Made by a program: the position numbers and the translations under genes. Shown piece after piece: positions 6,192 through 9,258 of a DNA stretch of 9,258 bases. The first letter of the stretch is position 1. Each line of letters begins with the position of its first letter. Source of the DNA: JAYZAP01 sp964645285. Lineage in GTDB: Bacteria; Pseudomonadota; Alphaproteobacteria; JAAXGF01. Under the pieces are notes generated by a model. The model was not told the origin of the DNA, searched no databases, and was given only the letters and a program-made list of their open reading frames with translations. The stretch spans positions 1 through 9,258 of the forward strand of contig CAZYDR010000133.1 in assembly GCA_964645285.1 (NCBI GenBank). Direction: 5' to 3'.

Positions 6192-7331
6192 CTAGTACAA
6201 ATGGCCGAAGCGCTGTGCCTTGGTGGCGAGATAGTGCTCGCTATAGCCGCTGGCCGGCACCACCAGGGGCACCCGCTCGGTGACGTCGATGCCCGAGCGC
6301 TCGAGGGCCGCGACCTTGTCCGGATTGTTGGTCATCAAGCGCACCGAGGTGAAGCCCAGTTGGTTCAACATCTCCGCCGCCGGCAGATAGAGACGCTCGT
6401 CGGCGTCGAAGCCCAGTTGGGTATTGGCGTCGAAGGTATCAAACCCGGCGTCCTGTAGGTTATAGGCACGTAGTTTATTGACCAGACCGATGCCCCGGCC
6501 TTCCTGGGCGAGATACAGCAACACGCCGCTGCCTTCGGCGGCCATGGCCTCAATGGCGGCGCGCAATTGGTCGCCGCAATCGCAGCGCAGACTGCCCAGC
6601 AGATCGCCGGTGAAACATTCCGAGTGGAGCCGGGTAAGGGCCGATCCTCCGGTTGTCGGCGAACCGATGATGATGGCTAGATGCTCAGTGCCGCCGTCGC
6701 CGGGACGGAAGGTAATGATCCGGGTGTTTTCGGCGCCGGCAAGCGGCACCCGGGCCTCGCTCATCGGCTTCAGGCTGGCCGCCGCCGTGCGCTCATAGGT
6801 CAGTACGTCGTCGGCGTCGGCAACAAGCAGTTCGCCAGCGGCTACCAGGGTCCGGGCGGCGTCAGCCGTTACGGCGACGGTAACCGTGGCCGGCAACAGG
6901 CGGGCGCGCTTGGCCAAAGCGATAGCGGCCTGGTCGCCCATAAGCGGTGTCCCGCGAGCGCCTTCGAGAGTGGCGAACAGGGCGTCGTCGAGGGGTGCCG
7001 AGGGGTTGGCGAGATCGCGCAGGGTGTCGCAGTCGATCGCGTCGCCAAGTGGCGCGACCACGACCGGTCCGGGCCCCGGTACCAGATTGAGTGCCGCCGC
7101 CCGTGGAGCGGTAAGCACCAGCGACCGGGTGCCGTTATCAAGCCGCGCCAGACGTTCAAGACCGGCCGGTGTGGCGCATTCGGCGGCCAGCACCAGGGTG
7201 CCGCCGCCATCGCCGTCGGTGATCAGGGCGACGCCGCCACGGCGCAGTTCAGCTGCCGCGCGATCAACGGCGCGAAGCGCGGTCACTGCCGACTCCGATG
7301 GCGGCGTGGTATCAGTCGATGGTAACGCCAT
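6192..7331 (-). CDS. ribA: GTP cyclohydrolase II with degenerate N-terminal RibB-like domain
   Basis: The 379-residue protein has two parts. Residues about 200-379 are GTP cyclohydrolase II, which converts GTP to 2,5-diamino-6-ribosylamino-4-pyrimidinone 5'-phosphate, formate and pyrophosphate, the first step to riboflavin. Zinc ligands are C239, C250 and C252 in SECFTGDLLGSLRCDCGDQL (237-256). The catalytic region is YLAQEGRGIGLVNKLRAYNL (273-292), and LMTNNPDK (332-339) ends the fold. The first about 190 residues resemble DHBP synthase (RibB) in outline, but the acidic catalytic loop DDEDREnEGD is reduced to TDGDGGG (38-44), so that activity is very likely absent. A TTG ten codons upstream (7361) is an alternative start; the ATG at 7331 is preferred, although neither has a clear ribosome site. 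It is divergent from the response regulator gene. Confidence 0.92.
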   Translation of the reverse strand: MALPSTDTTPPSESAVTALRAVDRAAAELRRGGVALITDGDGGGTLVLAAECATPAGLERLARLDNGTRSLVLTAPRAAALNLVPGPGPVVVAPLGDAIDCDTLRDLANPSAPLDDALFATLEGARGTPLMGDQAAIALAKRARLLPATVTVAVTADAARTLVAAGELLVADADDVLTYERTAAASLKPMSEARVPLAGAENTRIITFRPGDGGTEHLAIIIGSPTTGGSALTRLHSECFTGDLLGSLRCDCGDQLRAAIEAMAAEGSGVLLYLAQEGRGIGLVNKLRAYNLQDAGFDTFDANTQLGFDADERLYLPAAEMLNQLGFTSVRLMTNNPDKVAALERSGIDVTERVPLVVPASGYSEHYLATKAQRFGHLY

Positions 7332-7514
7332 GAACCGAGCCAAATGTGGTTGCGGCCCCAATGGGCCCAGGCGGGCGCACTATATCGGCGCTGCCGTCGC
7401 CGTGCAGCATCGAAATGTGCAATCAACGCCATAACACGATTTTCCGTCATACCCAAAGCCACTTAACTGCGCTATAGATCGCGGACGCACGGCAACTATC
7501 GGGGGGCCGTTTGA
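7332..7514. promoter_or_regulatory. Divergent intergenic region between ribA and the response regulator
   Basis: This 183-bp stretch must hold the starts for both divergent genes. For the + direction a TATAGA (7473-7478) resembles a -10 box, 36 bases before the regulator ATG, but no convincing -35 lies at the right distance. A G-run at 7501-7506 is the likely ribosome site for the regulator. I see no FMN riboswitch-like structure upstream of ribA and no clear operator palindrome. Confidence 0.35.
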
Positions 7515-8219
7515 ATGCGCGAAAAATCAGCCAGTTCGCACCGGCGTATCCTGCTGGTCGATGACGACACGCCGCTGCGCGAGTCCCTGGCCGAACAGCT
7601 TCGCCTCCATGAGGAGTTCGATATCAGCGAGGCTGGGAGTGGCAGTGAAGCCATGGAGTGCGCCAAGTCCCAGCGCTTCGATCTGGTGTTGCTCGATGTT
7701 GGTCTGCCCGATATGGACGGCCGTGAGGTGTGCAAGGTGGTGCGCCGGGCCGGCAACAAGATACCGATCATCATGCTGACTGCCGCCGACACCGACGCCG
7801 ACACCATCCTGGGTCTCGAATCCGGGGCCAACGATTACATCACCAAGCCGTTCCGCCTCGGCGTCCTGCTCGCCCGGGTGCGGGCCCAGCTGCGCCAGCA
7901 CGAGCAGAGCGAGGACGCGGTCTTCACCATCGGCGACTACACCTTTCGCCCGGCGGGCAAGCTGCTTCACGATGGCGACACCAACAAGAAGGTCCGCCTG
8001 ACCGAAAAAGAGACGGCGATCCTCAAATACCTCTACCGGGCCGGCGACAAGGTGGTGGCCCGCGAGATTCTGCTCGACGAGGTCTGGGGCTACAACGCCG
8101 GCGTCGCCACCCACACTCTCGAGACCCACATCTACCGCCTGCGCCAGAAGATCGAGGAGGATCCGTCGGAGGCCAAACTGCTGGTCACCGAAATGGGCGG
8201 CTATCGTTTGGTACCATAG
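7515..8219 (+). CDS. OmpR/PhoB-family two-component response regulator
   Basis: The 234-residue protein has an N-terminal receiver and a C-terminal winged-helix DNA-binding domain. The receiver keeps the acidic cluster DDD (16-18), phosphoacceptor D61 in LVLLDVGLPDMDG, T89 in IIMLTA, and K111 in YITKPF. The output domain runs from about 137 and includes VRLTEKETAILKYLYRAGDK (160-179), the WGY turn at 191-193, the recognition-helix region THTLETHIYRLRQKIE (199-214) and the final wing MGGYRLVP (227-234). All phosphorylation residues are present, so it should be controlled by a histidine kinase, but no kinase gene lies next to it: the flanking gene on one side is ribA and on the other an acidic protein. 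Target genes and signal cannot be inferred. Its stop codon lies in a perfect hairpin sequence. Confidence 0.93.
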   Translation: MREKSASSHRRILLVDDDTPLRESLAEQLRLHEEFDISEAGSGSEAMECAKSQRFDLVLLDVGLPDMDGREVCKVVRRAGNKIPIIMLTAADTDADTILGLESGANDYITKPFRLGVLLARVRAQLRQHEQSEDAVFTIGDYTFRPAGKLLHDGDTNKKVRLTEKETAILKYLYRAGDKVVAREILLDEVWGYNAGVATHTLETHIYRLRQKIEEDPSEAKLLVTEMGGYRLVP

Positions 8220-8238
8220 GTACCACGGGTTGTTTTTT
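8209..8238 (+). terminator. Possible terminator: short hairpin over the regulator stop codon plus T-run
   Basis: TGGTACC (8209-8215) and GGTACCA (8219-8225) are exact inverted copies around a three-base loop, and the stop TAG (8217-8219) sits at the loop. A run of six T lies at 8233-8238. The 7-base gap between stem and T-run is longer than in a typical intrinsic terminator, so the call is tentative. Confidence 0.4.
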
Positions 8239-8520
8239 GGTTTGGCCCGCAATTGCTGGCCGCGGACATCCGTTCGCTTGCCTGTTCTCCCAGCAAGTTC
8301 GATAGCTCTGGGTTGAAAGAAGCCCCCTATCAAACCTGATGGAGGTGCTCGCTTATGCTTGCTCCATCAACGCCGTAATTAATCTCGCGATGGCGGTCCT
8401 GACAAAGCGCGACTGTGAACCGAAAGGCGCTTGCGATGACGGGTGAAGGGAGTGTCAAGTTCAAGGTCCGCAAGTGGGAACGTTGACGGTGTACCGTTCC
8501 GCGGCCCAGGCCGAATTGGG
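8220..8520. other. Gene-free convergent gap with inverted repeats
   Basis: This 301-bp stretch lies between two genes that end toward each other. No protein of supportable length, tRNA-like cloverleaf or mobile-element end is seen. It contains the T-run at 8233-8238, the inverted repeat at 8337-8369, and GGAACG/CGTTCC (8477-8482 and 8495-8500), inside which a smaller palindrome ACGGT-GT-ACCGT (8486-8497) overlaps. A 16-codon frame at 8436-8486 (MTGEGSVKFKVRKWER) has an AAGG about 8 bases upstream, but nothing else supports it. Confidence 0.6.
8337..8369. repeat. 8-bp inverted repeat with 17-base loop
   Basis: TGATGGAG (8337-8344) and CTCCATCA (8362-8369) are exact reverse complements separated by 17 bases. 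No T-run follows on the + strand. It could be a factor-independent stop for either converging gene, an RNA hairpin, or a protein-binding site; sequence alone does not decide. Confidence 0.5.
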
Positions 8521-9258
8521 TTATTGCTTGCCTGATCGCAACCTACCAGTGCTATCGGTATCGAATTCGATGACTAACTCTAACTCGAATAACTCGAATA
8601 ACTCGAAGCTGTTGTCGTCGATGTCGTTAGCTTCGTCGCCACGTCCCGATCTGAACGCACGACTTGCCGTTTGCTCTGACGCTTCGTCATCGTCATTGTC
8701 TACAGGCGTGTCCGGGCCTTCAGGTGTGTTCAAGTCTTCCACTTCATCGTCTTCAAGGACTGCCGTATCAGCCGCCGCGGAGTCGGCCGGAATTGTATCG
8801 ATGGGCGTGGTATCGGTCGGTTCAGCGTCGACAGGCAGAACGGCTGCGGCCTCTTCCTCGTCTTCAGCAGCATCCTCAAGTTCCGCAATTCCGTCCGACT
8901 CAGATAATACGGCCTCCACCGCTTCTACCTCGACGACGAGTTTCGGCTCGGGTTTGACTTCGGCAACCGGCTCCGGTTCCACATCGGGTTCCGAGCCGAA
9001 CAAATCGATGCTGCCAGCACCGTGGTCGCTGGCGGATTCCCCTCGTCCCAATCTGAGGCGACGCCGAGTCTGGAAAGGTTCGTTGGCGCTATCGAACCAG
9101 TTTGCACCGTCAGGCGTATCTTCGGGCTCCACGGCAGAATCCTCAAGCAAAACCGTCGCCACTGTTTCCGGGTTGTCGGTGTCTGACGGTGTGGTTTCAA
9201 CCACGGTTCCGGCTTCGACTTCGGCCCCGATAACGTCTTCCGGCGCGCTCTCGGCAAC
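8521..9258 (-). CDS. Acidic low-complexity protein, C-terminal part (5' end outside window)
   Basis: The frame is open from the window edge to a TAA at 8521-8523, giving 245 residues of a protein I do not recognise. It is dominated by Glu, Asp, Ala, Val, Pro and Thr, with stretches such as ELEDAAEDEEEAAAVLP, and is probably disordered. No enzyme motif, signal peptide or membrane helix is visible. Two islands break the acidic background. Each has arginines, then R-x-GRG-[ED]-x-A-x-D-x4-S-x-[DE]-LF (DNA 8998-9054 and 8596-8652), a 19-residue motif repeated without gaps. The second island runs into a triple FEL repeat and the tail FDTDSTGRLRSGKQ. A GTG at 9204 could serve as a start, but the same composition continues to the edge, so the gene is most likely longer. 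It converges on the response regulator gene. Confidence 0.7.
   Translation of the reverse strand, partial: VAESAPEDVIGAEVEAGTVVETTPSDTDNPETVATVLLEDSAVEPEDTPDGANWFDSANEPFQTRRRLRLGRGESASDHGAGSIDLFGSEPDVEPEPVAEVKPEPKLVVEVEAVEAVLSESDGIAELEDAAEDEEEAAAVLPVDAEPTDTTPIDTIPADSAAADTAVLEDDEVEDLNTPEGPDTPVDNDDDEASEQTASRAFRSGRGDEANDIDDNSFELFELFELELVIEFDTDSTGRLRSGKQ
8581..8607 (-). repeat. Three perfect 9-bp tandem repeats encoding FEL-FEL-FEL
   Basis: On the + strand TAACTCGAA occurs three times in a row (8581-8607), preceded by a partial copy TAACTC (8575-8580). In the - strand gene it encodes Phe-Glu-Leu three times. Identical codons in all copies suggest recent slippage expansion, so copy number may vary between strains. 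Confidence 0.9.

Noticed and set aside
7332..7361. TTG start for ribA ten codons upstream of the chosen ATG
   Set aside because: No ribosome site precedes the TTG, and the added residues match nothing known in the family. Not fully excluded.
7527..8333. 268-residue - strand frame opposite the response regulator
   Set aside because: Covers a certain gene in antisense; its composition mirrors the regulator codons and no domain is seen.
8415..8486. Small basic peptide frame in the convergent gap (GTG at 8415 or ATG at 8436)
   Set aside because: At 16-23 residues with only a weak ribosome site it is expected by chance; recorded in the gap entry but not called as a gene.
8664..8957. + strand frame opposite the acidic gene
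   Set aside because: Low-complexity mirror of the GAx/GCx codons of the acidic gene; no independent start signal or domain.
1..9258. CRISPR arrays, insertion sequences, tRNA or rRNA genes, phage attachment sites
   Set aside because: Scanned by eye on both strands; no regularly spaced repeats, transposase motifs, terminal inverted repeats or tRNA-like arms were found.

Overview
The window is GC-rich and densely coded, with frequent GTG/TTG start candidates and long open antisense frames. The gene content suggests an alphaproteobacterium, probably Rhodospirillales-like: a non-classical CysD, a fused CysNC, a RibA with a relic RibB-like front domain, and an OmpR-type regulator. This placement is inference from remembered family resemblance, not a search.

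Layout. Positions 1-4725 run on the + strand: the tail of a TPR protein, a PAPS-dependent sulfotransferase, then cysD and cysNC (ATP sulfurylase small subunit, and large subunit fused to APS kinase) overlapping by one base, then yggS (PLP homeostasis) with its ribosome site on the cysNC stop codon. Positions 7331 down to 4722 run on the - strand: ribA (GTP cyclohydrolase II), two overlapping uncharacterised reading frames (6033-5581 and 5581-5264), and a signal-less YkuD-type L,D-transpeptidase whose stop overlaps that of yggS. A response regulator lies at 7515-8219 (+). A 301-bp gene-free convergent gap with inverted repeats follows. The window ends inside a very acidic, low-complexity - strand gene (8521 to the edge).

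How the parts fit. The sulfotransferase uses PAPS, and CysD plus CysNC make PAPS from sulfate and ATP in two steps. The neighbourhood therefore looks like a supply-and-use module for sulfating a small molecule, glycan or protein, rather than only sulfur assimilation. No PAPS reductase or sulfite reductase is visible, but the window is short. The CysD/CysNC pair departs from family consensus at several signature motifs, which is the best lead here. The other leads are a split or coupled hypothetical gene (5264-6033) and a 19-residue motif repeated in the acidic protein.
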